Below, in pieces: positions 36,178 to 47,560 of a stretch of 64,000 nucleotides of DNA. Positions within the stretch are counted from its first letter, which is position 1. Each line of letters starts with the position of its first letter. This stretch comes from Ancistrus triradiatus (taxonomy: Eukaryota; Chordata; Actinopteri; Siluriformes; Loricariidae). The stretch covers positions 106,949 through 170,948 of the forward strand of contig JAJAGP010001657.1 in NCBI GenBank assembly GCA_025084515.1. Direction: 5' to 3'. The notes beneath the pieces were generated by a model. The model saw only the letters and a program-made list of their open reading frames with translations, had not been told where the DNA came from and made no database searches. A program made the translations under genes and the position numbers.

Positions 36178-37668
36178 TTATAACCCCAAATCAGAAAAAC
36201 GTTGGGACAGTATGGAAAATGCAAATAATAAATAAATGCAGTGTTTCTTTACTTTTTATTTCATAGCAGACTCCAAGAACTCAAAATATTTCATGTTTTG
36301 TCTGGTCAACTTCATTTCTTTTGTTAATAAACATCCATTCTAACACATTCCAAAAAAAGTTGGGAGAGTAAAGCATTCACCACTTTGTAATGTTACCATT
36401 CCTTCTCACAACACTTAATAGATGTTTTGGCACCAAGAATACCAACGATGAAGTGTGTCAGGTGTTATTTTGTCCCATACTTCCTGTAAACACGTCTTAA
36501 AGGTGTGCAAAAGTATGGGGTCTTCTTTGTCGCAATTTTAGTTTCAAAATTCTTCATGCATTCTCTATTAGGAACAGGTCAGGACTGCATGCAGGCCAGT
36601 CCAGTACATGTACCCTCTTCTTCCACACTTATGCCTTTGTAAATGTGTGCAACATGTGTTTTTGCATTGTCTTGTTATAAAATGCATGGGCATCCATGGA
36701 TAAGGTTTCATTTTGAAGGCAGCATATGCAGTGCTAAAAAATCACTGTACTTTTCACAGAAGTGTAAATGAGCTTTGCAAAGGGGCACTGACACACCCCC
36801 ATACCATGACAGAGCCTGGCTCTTTGACTTGTCACTGATTAAAGTCTGGATGGTCCTTTTTGTCTTTGGTCTGGAGCTCACGGTGTCCATTTCTTCCAAA
36901 AATGATCTGGAATAGTGATTCTCTTGCCCATGTGGTTCTATCAGCTATTGATTAATGATGGTTCTTGATGCAGTGCTTTCTGAGGGATCGGAGATCATAG
37001 GTCTTGAGTTTAGGCTTGAGTCCTTGCCGTAAACCCTATGCGCTAAAATTCCTCCAGATCCCTTGAATCATTTAAGTGGTTAAGGGATCCACTGGGATCT
37101 CCCCGTGCAGGTTGGAATCCTGCCGAGAATGATGTATTTGGACTGTGGTAGCCTAGCGGGTAAGGTACTGGACTATGGACCAAAAGGTCCAGGGTTCAAG
37201 TCCCACTTCTGCCAAGCTGCCACTGTTGGGTCCTTGAGCAAGGTCCTTAACCCACAATTGCTTGGATTGTAAGATTGTATCAATTGTAAGTCGCTCTGGA
37301 TAAGGGCATCTGCTAAATGCTGTAAATGTAATTTAATGATGTTACACACTGTAGAGGGAGAAATATGCAAATTCCTTCCAATCCTTCTTTGAGGAACATT
37401 AACTTTGTCACACATTTGTTGACAAATCTGCTGCTCCTCAAAGACTCACACTTTCGTGAATACAGTTTTTGTACCAGATAATCATAATTACAATCAACTA
37501 TTGACATCATCTGTTTGAAACCACATCATTATTTAGTTTTATCAATTTGGCCTGACAAAACATGAAATATCTTGGGTTCATACTGTCTGCGATGAATTAA
37601 AAGCAATTTAAGACGCACTGCACTTTTTTATTTGCATTTTCCATACTCTGTCTGATTTGAGAAGTACA
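36178..37668 (+). mobile_element. DNA transposon family E, interrupted by a SINE
   Basis: Left end CCCCAAATCAGAAAAACGTT and GGGACAGTATGGAAAATGCA; right end TTTGCATTTTCCATACTCTG then TCTGATTTG, an inverted match of about 40 bp. The interior has decayed coding on the minus strand (fragment DTVSSRPKTKRTIQTLISDK). Further pieces lie at 57790-58152 and 59268-59462. Superfamily not settled from the sequence. Inserted in the LINE at 35280-37930; host to a SINE at 37136-37334. Confidence 0.8.
37136..37334 (+). mobile_element. tRNA-derived SINE with probable target-site duplication
   Basis: Full SINE: TGTGGTAGCCTAGCGGGTAA head, box B-like GGTTCAAGTCC, body TTGAGCAAGGTCCTTAACCC, 3' domain GTCGCTCTGGATAAGGGCAT, tail GTAAATGTAA. 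Flanked by AATGATGT at 37128-37135 and 37335-37342, a probable 8-bp target duplication within transposon E. Confidence 0.88.
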
Positions 37669-37930
37669 CCACCTCAGACTGCAAATCCCTAAAGAGGATC
37701 GTGAGGACAGCTGAGACTATCACCACTCCATCATAGACATTTATCACAAACACAGCATCCATAAGGCTACCAGCATTGTGAATAACCCATCACATCTTTC
37801 CATCACATCTCTACATTTTCCATCCAGCAAATGACTCTGTAACAGTTTCCCCCAAGCCTTCAGACTCAATACACTGAACTGACTCCACCCCCCACCCCAA
37901 TTTTCGATTTCACCCACTGTAAAGCATTTT
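37669..37930 (+). mobile_element. decayed LINE, right part (C-terminal end of ORF2)
   Basis: The plus-strand frame fragment LKRIVRTAETIT, followed by text like 'HKHSIHKATSIVNNPSHLS' and 'NSFPQAFRLN', is the usual C-terminal end of LINE ORF2. It continues the element at 35280-36175. Confidence 0.65.
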
Positions 37931-38397
37931 TCAGAAACAACTTGTATATTTCTAAATATATTTTAACTACATGTATATTCATACTGCCATTAGCCTAACA
38001 CATTTTATACATTGCTGCTACATCTATGTATATTGCTTTTATATGCTTATTTAATATATATGTTATTATTTTATTGCAACATAAAATGTAGGCTGTGCTC
38101 TTATATTTTATGTGCTTTGGAAAATCAGTTTTACTTTTTAATATATGTTCGCAGTCAGATACCCACTTCACTGCTGTATGATACCTATCCCCCGCCATTC
38201 CACAGATTCAGAACTGACTACCTGCTTTATGTATCATACTGCAGTGCCTAGTGTATGTCTGCACTTGGTGTTGTGCTGTGTTATTTTGTTATGCACAACA
38301 GTCAAAGAGAAACAAAATTTTACTGTACTCTTACACCTGTAAATGGTTAGAATGACAACCAAGTCTTAAGGAATTTTGAAAAAAGGACAAATGGGTA

Positions 38398-38585
38398 GGG
38401 GACTGTGGTAGCCTAGTGGTTAAGGTACTGGACTCTGGACCAGAAGATCCAGGGTCACATCTGCCAAGCTGCAACTGTTGGGGCCTTGAGCAAGACCTTT
38501 AACCCACAATTGCTTGGATTGTAAGGTTGTATCAATTGTAAGTCGCTCTGGATAAGGGTGTCTGCTAAATGCTGTAAATGTAAAT
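38398..38585 (+). mobile_element. tRNA-derived SINE
   Basis: GGACTGTGGTAGCCTAGTGG head, CTTGAGCAAGACCTTTAACC body and GTCGCTCTGGATAAGGGTGT 3' domain. A small gap affects box B (AGGGTCACATCTG). AAATGGG at both borders may be a target duplication. Confidence 0.85.
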
Positions 38586-41500
38586 GGGACGCTGTTGCAG
38601 TGCTGGGGGAATGATTCCTCTGTCAGCCTTCCTCCCTTAGACACTGCCAATCGTTTCTGCAATGTGATGCCTAACCTGGTGTAAAGGTACTGCTGAGACT
38701 CAAATCTGAGTGCTGACTGCTTGAACTGCAGTGGTGGCTTGAACTGCAGGTATATTAGGATCCTGTGCCTCCAAATCACCCAAAATCAAAGGCATTTTGC
38801 AATCATGCTGAATGCTGTTAATGAGGTATGCTGACACAGAATGGCTGTGGATGTCAATAGGAAATAACTCTGGCTTAAAAGGCGTTGTGAGATCAAGCAG
38901 ACATAACAGTGAAATTGCTCATTTAACACTGGGAGGCGCCTAAGAGGAAGTGGAGGATATAAAGAAGAGAAGGAGGGACCATTGTTCAGTAGATGCTTCT
39001 TTAAATCATCAAATCAACATTTTGCTCTGCCGCTCATCAGGGTAGCAGGAAGTCATTAAAGAAAATACGTGCACACCCAAACGCACGCACACACACACAG
39101 TAATACACACGCCCTGTTCATGCTCGAGCTGTACAGATGTATGCACAAATTCTGTGTTGTGATGGGTGCAGTGGAGTGCAAAGGCGTAGACCTTTTCACC
39201 TGCAGCTCCCTGAGACTCTTCTAATGTATTTAGTCAGATTCCCTCCCTCCCTACCTTCCCTCCCTCGCACCCTACATGCCTTCCTCTCTCCCTCCCCCTC
39301 TGACACACGACTGCCGTTTGAACAAGAACAGCATTTATGCCACTGAGCAAAGTTCGGTGCCTGAACAAATCCCACCCACCCCCACCTGTGGTCCAGCACT
39401 CCCTCTCTGCCACAGTGTACAGTCCATAGCATTCATTTCTGTATTTGGACATTGGATATCCTATTACGGGACATCAACATCAGAGCTGAAGCTGGCAGAG
39501 AGGCAGAAATGGTAGAGCAGAAGCGTTCAGGGAGTTTAGGGCATAATGTTGAAATGCGAGCATTGTGCAAAGGAATGCACACCCGAGCTTTTTCGAGCCC
39601 CAGGGGTTGAGGACAAAACATGTCTGTACAGTGCGAGCCACGGAGGGTACCCTTCTGAAATGCATTTGCATAGTTAAGACGGTGTTAATTCCCACTCAGT
39701 GATTAGATACAAATTGTAAAAGATGAATCGATATGGATTCAAGTGGAACTGCCCTTGAATTTCAGTAAGCTTCGTATAAGTTATAGCGAGCATTAGTACT
39801 GGTTCTGAAATTGTGATAACTTCAAAAAAAAAACATATATTATCCTTACACTGTCGCTGCTTAAATGTTGCCACTGTATTACAATGTTAACATTTTGCTG
39901 AAATTTTCTGCCTTTCTTCATTAAATGTTATTGTATCTCTGTTTTTTATGTTAACTATGTAGATGTCTTTTTAGAAGGTGACTTCATAGTTTTTATTTGT
40001 TTATGATAGTTCATGAAAGTTACGACATACACCATTGCCCATGCCTGGCACACATATTACCAGAGTACTTGGTTCTTTTTCCTGGTTACCAGACTCTTTG
40101 TTCTCGCACATCGGACGTCTTGTCAATCCCTGTTAAAACCTGAATGTGTGGTTCTCTTTGAAGTCAAATAATAGACATGGACGCAGGGGGTTATCATCAG
40201 GTAACGGCACAGTATGTTAGAGCAGAACAGAGGACAAAGCTGCCTTGTCTAAAAAAAAGCATGTTGCAAGTTTACTCTGACCCCCTAAATAGGCTTGAAT
40301 GGAGTTATGGATGCTGATTTGCTTTGACACTCTTCATCTTTCTTCATCTAATTGAAGCATTAAAAGCTACCATTACTAAGACCTATTGTCTAAAAATCTA
40401 GACTAACAAAACAAAAAATAAAAAATGAATCTATACGGATAACTATACACATATTCACTAGTAGTGGCCAATAAAATCACCTAATTCAGATATAAGACAG
40501 TAAATCAACCACAATTTTACTAGTTAGAAAATGATTTAGGTTTATTTGATAGCCAATAATAACTTTTTAACCAAACAGAATTAATAAGCATTCAGGTTTA
40601 ATACCGCTTAATACCTACAATGTCGTTTGGATAACTGAAAATCAATCGTTTCATGAAATGATGTCTGAAAGATTTCTAGTTAGATGCAGTAGATCTCAGA
40701 AGAAGTGCCAAGACCATACAGTATCTTCAATCACAGACGGCCTTATTCATGTCAGAATCCCTAATTGCTATGCTTTATTGCGGCACGCCCATAATGAGCA
40801 GCCTGTGCAAGCTTCAATTACAATGCAGGATCATTTGATCTCCCATTAATATCAGACACACAGCTCTCAGAGCCACTAATTGAAGGGAGCCCTCTACAGT
40901 AGCCTGAGATATATTTAGATATGGTTTGACTCATTCTGCTCTACTTGGTCAGCTGGTGGGATAGTTACCAGACGGCCTTTAGGTGGACTGAAAAATTCTC
41001 TTCCTAAGTGCAAGACAGGGATCTGAATGCCCCAAGGAATTTCACCCCACACACAGACTATGTCCACACACACCTAATGGACCACTCATTTGAACAAAGA
41101 TCCTTTTTTGGCCTGGCATAAATCTTAGAAGTCGTCTCAAAGGATGCCTTCTGTGCACATTCCTGCTCCCTTGTTTCACTACCATCCTAGAGGACTTGGA
41201 CATCGCCTGACTTGATGCACTTGATTAAAGAGTCACTACTCGTGCGTCTTCTTGGGATGCTTTAACATGCTGTATTTACATCTCTTAAGACTTAAACCAG
41301 TGACAAAGGTGGAAAACACTTGGAGCTTTTAGGTTGAATTAACACCTGTTATGTTATTATTAGTCCTTTCCTCAAAAAACTCTGGACACACTTGAAATGT
41401 TACATTTTAGTAACTGTTTTTGTTTATTGATTATTGCAGACCAAATATCATACTTGAGCTATGCGAATGCACAATGGATGGACATACCATTTGAATACTG

Positions 41501-42523
41501 TCTTTAAAACAGCTCAATTAGCATGTATTACTTGTACTTTGAACCTGGTACACATCTGGTATGCTTCCTTAGAATCCTGTGTATTTACTGAAAGTTTTCA
41601 CTTACATTATTTATAGTAACTTGTAATATACCTACATCAATGTCAAATTACATTAACAATGTATCTTAACCTTAGTATGTCTTTCTGACTTCGATTCATT
41701 CTTATGCCTAACTTAAACGTTAGCTACAGAACGTAAAGGAATAGTGGACATTACTTTGAACTCAGCTGTGCTTTGTTACAATGTAATATGCATTAGCCAT
41801 CGTTTTGCCAACAGTATTAGATTTTATGTCCACTACTTAAAAAAATAAACAAAACATAGTCTACACCAAAGATGTGACATTGATCTTATTAAAGTGAAAG
41901 TTGGAATAAAGTTGAGACACTGCATCCTTAAGATATTCAACTTGTATAAGCTATTTGATGAAAAATATAAAATTCATGTATGATCTCCACAGGTGGCTGT
42001 CTATAGTGGATGTACAGTATTTGGCTTACTGCAAATTCTGGTTGGTCTGTCTCGTTTTGAAGAAAATATGAACTATCCACAAATTACACTTTGTTGGTAT
42101 TTTTGCCAAAAAATATCTAGGTATATAACATTACATTCACATTCATGTACCATTTCATATCATTTGGGTATGCCAATAGACAGTGGATGGAAATCAGTGA
42201 TTCGCATAAACTTTTGGGAAAGTGCTGATGAAACTGACTTTCAACACAGTGTTTCATTCTCCAGACTTGCCTCAACTCCATTCAACTGTATTAAAAAGTT
42301 TGACTTTGGTTAAATGCTAGATAGTGATATTTGTTCACACTAGTTTTCGTGCTCCACTACAGTTATTTCATCACTTCTTGTCCCCATGGTGTACCCTGTA
42401 ATGGTTTTACACTCCTAAAATCTTAAGAAAAGTCACACACTGAGTACATTATTGATGATGCGTACACCTGACTATGCAAAAACAGGAGAACGTCTTGTGA
42501 GACGGACTTTTGCTGAACTTTAC
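38586..42523. other. col11a1 intron 1, 5' part, without recognised features
   Basis: AT-rich apart from a C/T-rich patch near 39238-39300 and a small CA patch near 39080-39110. No exon-like reading frame of the family was found. Enhancers cannot be judged from one sequence. Confidence 0.5.
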
Positions 42524-42653
42524 CTGCTCCGACATGAGGAGTCTGAAGAGTGATGATGAAGGACGAGGTGAGTAAGATGAGAAAAGGTTTGGTGGTGAGA
42601 TCCAGAAGCCTCCTTTTCGTCTTCCACCTGGTGGACCACCGATGGGTCTCCAT
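42524..42653 (-). CDS. col11a1: col11a1 exon 1: start codon and signal peptide
   Basis: The ATG at 42653-42651 sits in a strong Kozak context (CCACCATGG). The exon encodes about 43 residues: METHRWSTRWKTKRRLL, a hydrophobic core (FLILLTSSFIITL), then a short stretch ending in Gly-Ala before the splice. This is a classic signal peptide, and the basic WSTRWKTKR segment before the core is characteristic of collagen XI alpha-1. The donor is GCAG|GTAAAG (intron begins at 42523), leaving phase 1, as expected for the family. The product is directed to the ER for secretion. Signal cleavage probably falls near the end of this exon, but the exact site is inferred. Confidence 0.9.
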
Positions 42654-43060
42654 GGTGGACCGTGAAACGAGATGAGGACGATCTCAGAGTGTCGGCTTGG
42701 AAACGATGTCCTTCAAATCCCTCCAGAAAGTGTGTGCGCTACACAGCCATAAGGGTGTAGCGTTTTAGCCTGTTCTCCTCACTTACCGGCCCGCAAGACC
42801 CCTACTTTCCGTGCGCGTTCCCCAAACTTTTTACCAGGCGTCCAGAGCTGCAGGAATCGGGGCTTTAATCAAGACGCACGGAGGCACATCCGACCCCCCC
42901 ACCATACACTCACACACACTCACGCACACCGACAGGAGGGCCGTCCGAGCCGCAGCAGACCTACCATTTCACAAAAAATGACACGGGAGGGCGGAAAACA
43001 CAGCTCCGATTAGCAAATCAGTGGGGCTGGAGGAGACCGGCGGTCCACCCATCAGCTTTA
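42654..43060 (-). promoter_or_regulatory. col11a1: col11a1 5' UTR and probable core promoter region
   Basis: Immediately upstream of the start codon the DNA becomes GC- and CpG-richer than the rest of the window (for example the block around 42780-43000), as expected for the 5' end of a vertebrate collagen gene. No TATA box at a convincing distance is seen. A near-palindrome GATTAGCAAATC lies at 43008-43019. A four-codon upstream reading frame lies at 42739-42750, and a consensus GTAAGT donor (minus strand) lies at 42781-42786. The transcription start is not determined. Confidence 0.45.
42739..42750 (-). promoter_or_regulatory. four-codon upstream ORF in col11a1 5' leader
   Basis: On the minus strand ATG GCT GTG TAG lies 85 nt 5' of the main initiation codon. 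If the transcript starts upstream of it, it is a complete minimal uORF (Met-Ala-Val-stop), which could dampen or buffer collagen translation. This is sequence-based only; the transcript start is unknown. Confidence 0.4.
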
Positions 43061-43194
43061 GGACGCACAGCTTGCATAGAAGCGCCTCGATTCACCTTAC
43101 TGAATCGATTCTTCTAACGAGCGGGTAAAATCGAATATAGCTGACGTGAGTCGATTCGTTCAAGACCAGCACGTGTTATGTTTTGGAAACTGCT

Positions 43195-43310
43195 CTGCTG
43201 GTCATTAACATGAGATGCTTGTCCGAGCTGGATTATGCTGGATATTGGCTGGTTATGCTGGTAAACTAGCCCAGCTTTGCTTGTCGACTAGATTGACCAG
43301 CATTATCAGC
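43195..43310. repeat. GCTGG-rich short repeat cluster
   Basis: Words such as GCTGGTTATGCTGG, GCTGGATTATGCTGG and GACCAGCATTATCAGCAT recur. It resembles the common teleost 'GCTGGT' satellite-like patches. Confidence 0.4.
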
Positions 43311-43537
43311 ATCTGATATGTTACTGTCTGGCATATTAGTGTCCAAAACACAGCACACGCTAACATGCTACAACATGCTAAAAACAACAACAAAGTCCAG
43401 CACATGAAGTGTTTTGGACAGTGGTCAACAAGTTTCCCTGCTAAAATAGCATATGCTGTGTTTCACGAATTATGTTGGCAAGAGCATAATTTAATTACAT
43501 AAGAGTGCGAACTCAAATGTTCTTGCTGGTCAAATTA

Positions 43538-44375
43538 ATGTTATGTTTACTTATATAGCACTTTTTACAGTAGAGCATTGTCTCAAAGACAAATATCTAT
43601 GCCCAGAGTCCCAATACAGCAAGCCTAGAGCAACAGTGACAAAGAAATACTTCCTAAATGTAATGAGTAAGAAACTTTGAGAGGACTAAGACTCAAAAAG
43701 GACACAACCTCCTTGGGCAGCCAAGTGTTGTATGTAATTAAAATTAATTACCTAAATAATACATTGAAATAATAGTTCAAATACACAGAAGTTAAATTAA
43801 ATAAATAGAGAATATAATAAAAACAAGAAAATATAATAAATAAAATAGAGAATGCAATATTATTGAGAATATAATAAAATAGAGAATAGTAGCAAGTCTT
43901 TGAGCATTGTCTTGATGCATACTCAATAATCCAGGTGAGAAAATCTCAGAAGTTGAATCAGTTCATCTGGACATGAGGTTTTGTGGGAGAAACGTTTCGT
44001 CAGTCATCTAAGTGACTTCTTCAGTCTCCAGAAGAGACATCTAAGAGACACTTAGAAGTCACTTAGATGAGTGACGAAATGTTTCTCCCACAAAACCTTA
44101 TTTGCAGAAGAACTGATTCAAGTTCTGGGATTTCTAAGCATTAGTCCAGTATAAATGCAGTCACTGAAGGTTCTCGTGATCTAGCAGGTAACAGTTGTGG
44201 TGGCGTGGCATCTTCATCAAGAGGAGTGGAGGGGCAATTAGGGTCCTCTGATGTGGTCTGGGTGGAAGTATGAGGATTATAACTTGTCTCGGAAGAACTA
44301 CGAGGAGTGGGGACTGGAACTGATGCCAGAACAGCACAGAGAAAGAAAACAGAATATGTAGTTAGGGATGTTAAG
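43538..44375 (+). repeat. repeat family C copy, split by a hairpin element
   Basis: The left part (43538-43900) shows TTATATAGCACTTTTTACAG, AGCATTGTCTCAAAG and GACTCAAAAAGGACACAACC; the right part (44135-44375) shows CACAGAGAAAGAAAACAGAA near its end, as at 49235-49260. The hairpin at 43949-44126 sits between. Confidence 0.6.
43949..44126. repeat. palindromic hairpin repeat
   Basis: Arms 43976-44019 and 44055-44098 are near-perfect inverted copies (GTGGGAGAAACGTTTCGTCA against TGACGAAATGTTTCTCCCAC, with one extra base in one arm) around a 35-bp loop. Outer arms 43949-43965 and 44110-44126 (AGAAGTTGAATCAGTTC and its reverse) extend the stem. Likely a mobile hairpin element. Confidence 0.85.
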
Positions 44376-45129
44376 ATCACAGAATCTATAATCAGAACAT
44401 AGCTGTGTGACAGTTGTTAAAGTAGAACAATTTCGTATTAGATTTGCACTGATATTCTAAAACTGTCTATTTTTTGCCATTAAATTTCATAAGAGGGGTG
44501 TTTCAAGTAAACAGGGTTTTGGATATCTGAATTTCACTGTACACGATACTCTGTAAACTGGGTTAGGGTTAGGATTAAGTTACATCAATCAGAAAATCTC
44601 TGATGTGAACATCCTAGATGTTTTGATCCATATGCTGAATACATTAATGAGAGAATGCTCTTGCTTTTATAATCGTTTGTGATGTCACAGTTGGTGTGGT
44701 GGCTATAAAAGCACAACCCCTTAGGCTGTTACTTGGCACTTGTTTCTCACTGTTGTCTTAACAAAATAATTACATAGACTTTCCAAGAACATTTATACTT
44801 TCAAGAACATCTCAAAATGGTAAGGAAAGATGAGGCCTATTTATCTGTAACAAATGAAGTACAACTGGCCAAGGCAAAAAACATGCTAATTTATCAGTAA
44901 AATGGAAATAAAGCTTTAAAAATAAACAGGGCATAGACAAATATGTGCTTATATTTTTTGAGTGATGTTATTGTTAGTTGTAATGGCAAGACATTTTCAC
45001 ACTACAGACTACAGGCAAAAGCCTTCCGTTAAGGGAATGTCCCACTGTCATTGTGGATACCAAACACCAAAGGTTGTATTTGCCATTTTTCTGCAGAATG
45101 CTTATTTTGATCAACTCTCCACCTTCATC
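44376..45129. other. intergenic, nothing recognised
   Basis: AT-rich sequence without a supported feature. Confidence 0.5.
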
Positions 45130-45265
45130 TGACCTGTCCACTGTCTTGCCAGAGGAGTTCAAGAATTTGTATGTTCTCCCTGTGTCTGTGTGGTTTCTTC
45201 TGTGTACTTGAGTTTCCTGTCACATTTCGATGACGTGGCATATTGGCATCTCTAATGGCATCTTT
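45130..45265 (+). repeat. interspersed repeat family B fragment
   Basis: TGTATGTTCTCCCTGTGTCT, GTACTTGAGTTTCCTGTCAC and GCATATTGGCATCTC match the central part of family B. Confidence 0.5.
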
Positions 45266-45399
45266 AAAGTGTAGTCTAATTGTTGTCCAAGGTATAATAA
45301 TATGCAAATACATTCTTGCAGAACAAGTAACGATGCTTTCTCTAGCTGCTGATTACACTGACTTCCCATACAAGCTTAATGTAATTCAAAGTTTAAAAT

Positions 45400-45760
45400 A
45401 AATCCACCACATCCCAAAGGTACTCTTGAGAGATTGAGAACTGGTGACCATTTGAGTACAGTGAACTCACTGTCATGCTCAAGAAACCAGTTTAAGATGA
45501 TTTGAGCTTTGTGATATGGCACGTTATCCTGCTGGAAGTAGCCATCAGAAGATCAGCTCCAACCAGTCTGGCCATTCTCCTCTGTCCTTTGCATCAACAA
45601 GGCTTTTTCACACAGATAACTGCCACTCACTGGATATTTTCTCTTATTCAGACCATTCTCTGTAAATTCTAGAGATGGCTGTGCTTGAAAAAAAACAAAG
45701 ATTAGATATTTACCTTAATGAGCAGTTGAACAGGCATATCTAATAAAGTGGTCATATATA
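45400..45760 (-). mobile_element. Tc1/mariner-like element family C, internally deleted
   Basis: In reverse it carries the same landmarks as 11296-12180: CAGGATAACG-like text in reverse (CACGTTATCCTGCTGGAAGT near 45522), GACCATTCTCTGTAAATTCT near 45651 and the terminal GTTGAACAGGCATATCTAAT near 45726. No intact frame. Confidence 0.65.
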
Positions 45761-46064
45761 TTAATTACTTAATTAATGTCAGTAGATAATAATATTCAAG
45801 TAATATTCAATTACCTAAATCTGCAGAACTTCTGAATTTATATTTATTATATATATATTTATACAATAGCACTTATGCCATTTTGCTAGCTTAAGCTTGA
45901 AACCTTATACTGTATATTTTTATATTCTTAACTTTATACTGTATGTTACAATAACCTTACTGTATATTGGCTTATTAGGAACCATTGCATAATCATTTAC
46001 ATTCATACTGAAAAGCACTGACTACTGTTGTTGTTACCTTACTGCATGGTAGCATAGTATTATT

Positions 46065-47560
46065 TTACCTTTATTATTTTACCAAGGTAGTCCCACTGAG
46101 ATCACAGCTCTCTCTTACAAGGGAGACCTGGCCAGGAGGGGCAGTAGCGCAGAGTTACGACAGAAGAATTTACACAAAAACATATTAAAACAATTACATA
46201 AAACACCTACACAAAGACAATCTGAATTCAGTCGACTTCAGCATAATCTTATGCTGTTATTTAAAGTTATTTAACAATACAATTCTTTGAATCTAAAGTG
46301 CAGAAAACCTAAAAACTGTCTTTCCAAAATCACTCTGACCTTTGGGAACAACAAATCACAACACATCAAAAGAACGTAGACTATAATTTCCACACTTCAC
46401 GTTTACGAGAGAAGTAAAATAAACAGGGAGTTTACCAAGAATGGCTTTATATGTAAAAACATAGCAGTGACTGAGATGGCATGCACCTAGGGAGGACCAG
46501 TTCACTTTTGAATACAACACAAAATTATGAGTAAATGGACCACAATACATAATGAACACAGGCTCAGGCTTTGTGTAAACCTGTAGAACCTGTGATAGCA
46601 CCCTCTAGCTGCATAACTTGAGTCCTATCAGAGAGTGATTTAGTCTGCAAACCACCTAACTGCCTGATCAGAGAACAAATTGCTGAGAGATGACTAATAT
46701 TATGATTATCAATATCAGATGCCTTTGTAAAATCAATAAAAAGTTCAAGGCAACACTGTGTATTATCAGTGACTTTGGTTATATCATTTATAACTTTCAT
46801 GGTCATAATAGTAGTAGTACTGTGACTTTTACGAAATCCTGACTGAAATACAGACAGTATAGAATTGGAATCAAGATATTCTTTAACTTGTTCAGTAACC
46901 AGTGATTCAAGTATCTTTGCCACAGCAGAAAGGTTGGAGATCGGTCTGTAATTATTTAAGATGGTTGGATTTCCACCTTTCAGCAATGGATCAAAAAAAG
47001 TTTTCCATTGCTTAAGAATTTTATATGCTAACAATTTAAGACTGAAATCATCGCACAGTGGCTCAGTGATCAATTCGGAAGCCATTTTGAAAAACAAAGG
47101 CTCCAAATGATCATGACCAGCTGGTTTGTGAGAATTAAGTTCTTTTCACCTGCTTCCAGCCTCTGCTGTGGTAAAGGGCCTGCATTTAAAAACCTCAGAA
47201 TTGCTTCTAGCACTATTGATAACTGGTGACACACTCTGAGAGCTCACAGATAAAAAAAAAAAAAAGCCAGAAGAAATAAAATGCTTATTAAATACTTTAA
47301 CATTTTAGTCTTATCAGCGATCCTGTGACCATGAAGAGCAATACTTGTTGACAGATTAATTGATTTACTGTTGTTTGATAATGATTTGATTGTCTTCCAG
47401 AATGTGTTTGGATCTGTGAGGTTTTCAGTAGCTGTTGACAAGTAAAACTTACGAAGGGCTTACGAAGAGGAGTAAATGTATTTCTTAGTTCTTGAAAAAG
47501 GAGCCAGTCAGCCTCTGTACCTGACTTGCAAACCCAATCAAAACATGTCAAAGATTTAAT
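46065..47560 (-). mobile_element. non-LTR retrotransposon (LINE) with internal deletion
   Basis: On the minus strand, 47550-47240 reads GTEADWLLFQELRNTFT and STATENLTDPNTFWKTIKSL, and 47106-46564 reads NYRPISNLSAVAKILESLV, then SVFQSGFRKSHSTTTIMT and QLEGAITGSTGLHKA. These are the fingers and palm segments of a LINE reverse transcriptase of L2/CR1/Rex type. The next block (46601-46356) reads YVFTYKAILGKLPVYFTSL, a C-terminal segment, so the part with the catalytic YxDD motif is missing. Several frameshifts. An old dead copy. The 3' end near 46075-46130 has CCCACTGAGATCACAGCTCT. Confidence 0.85.

Larger units (their letters stand above)
623..42653 (-). other. col11a1: col11a1 gene span, 5' part (partial; continues past position 1)
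   Basis: Ten exons on the minus strand join in phase into one reading frame of about 511 residues: signal peptide, thrombospondin-like N-terminal (TSPN) domain, then the acidic/basic variable region. In the family, collagen XI alpha-1 forms heterotrimers with alpha-2 and alpha-3 chains in cartilage and other matrices; its retained N-terminal domain limits fibril diameter. Alpha-1(XI), rather than alpha-1(V) or alpha-2(XI), is supported by the signal-exon motif STRWKTKRRLLDL, the TSPN sequence, and adjacent acidic and Lys-rich exons like mammalian 6A and 6B. The Gly-X-Y helix and C-propeptide are not in the window. Teleosts usually carry two copies (col11a1a, col11a1b); I cannot tell which this is. 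Confidence 0.93.

Noticed and set aside
41993..42313. Plus-strand frame of 106 codons in intron 1
   Set aside because: No recognisable domain, AT-rich codon use, no supporting splice or promoter signals; probably chance.
44141..44380. Minus-strand Ser/Thr/Pro-rich frame
   Set aside because: Lies in repeat family C (shared with 49140-49260), not a host exon.
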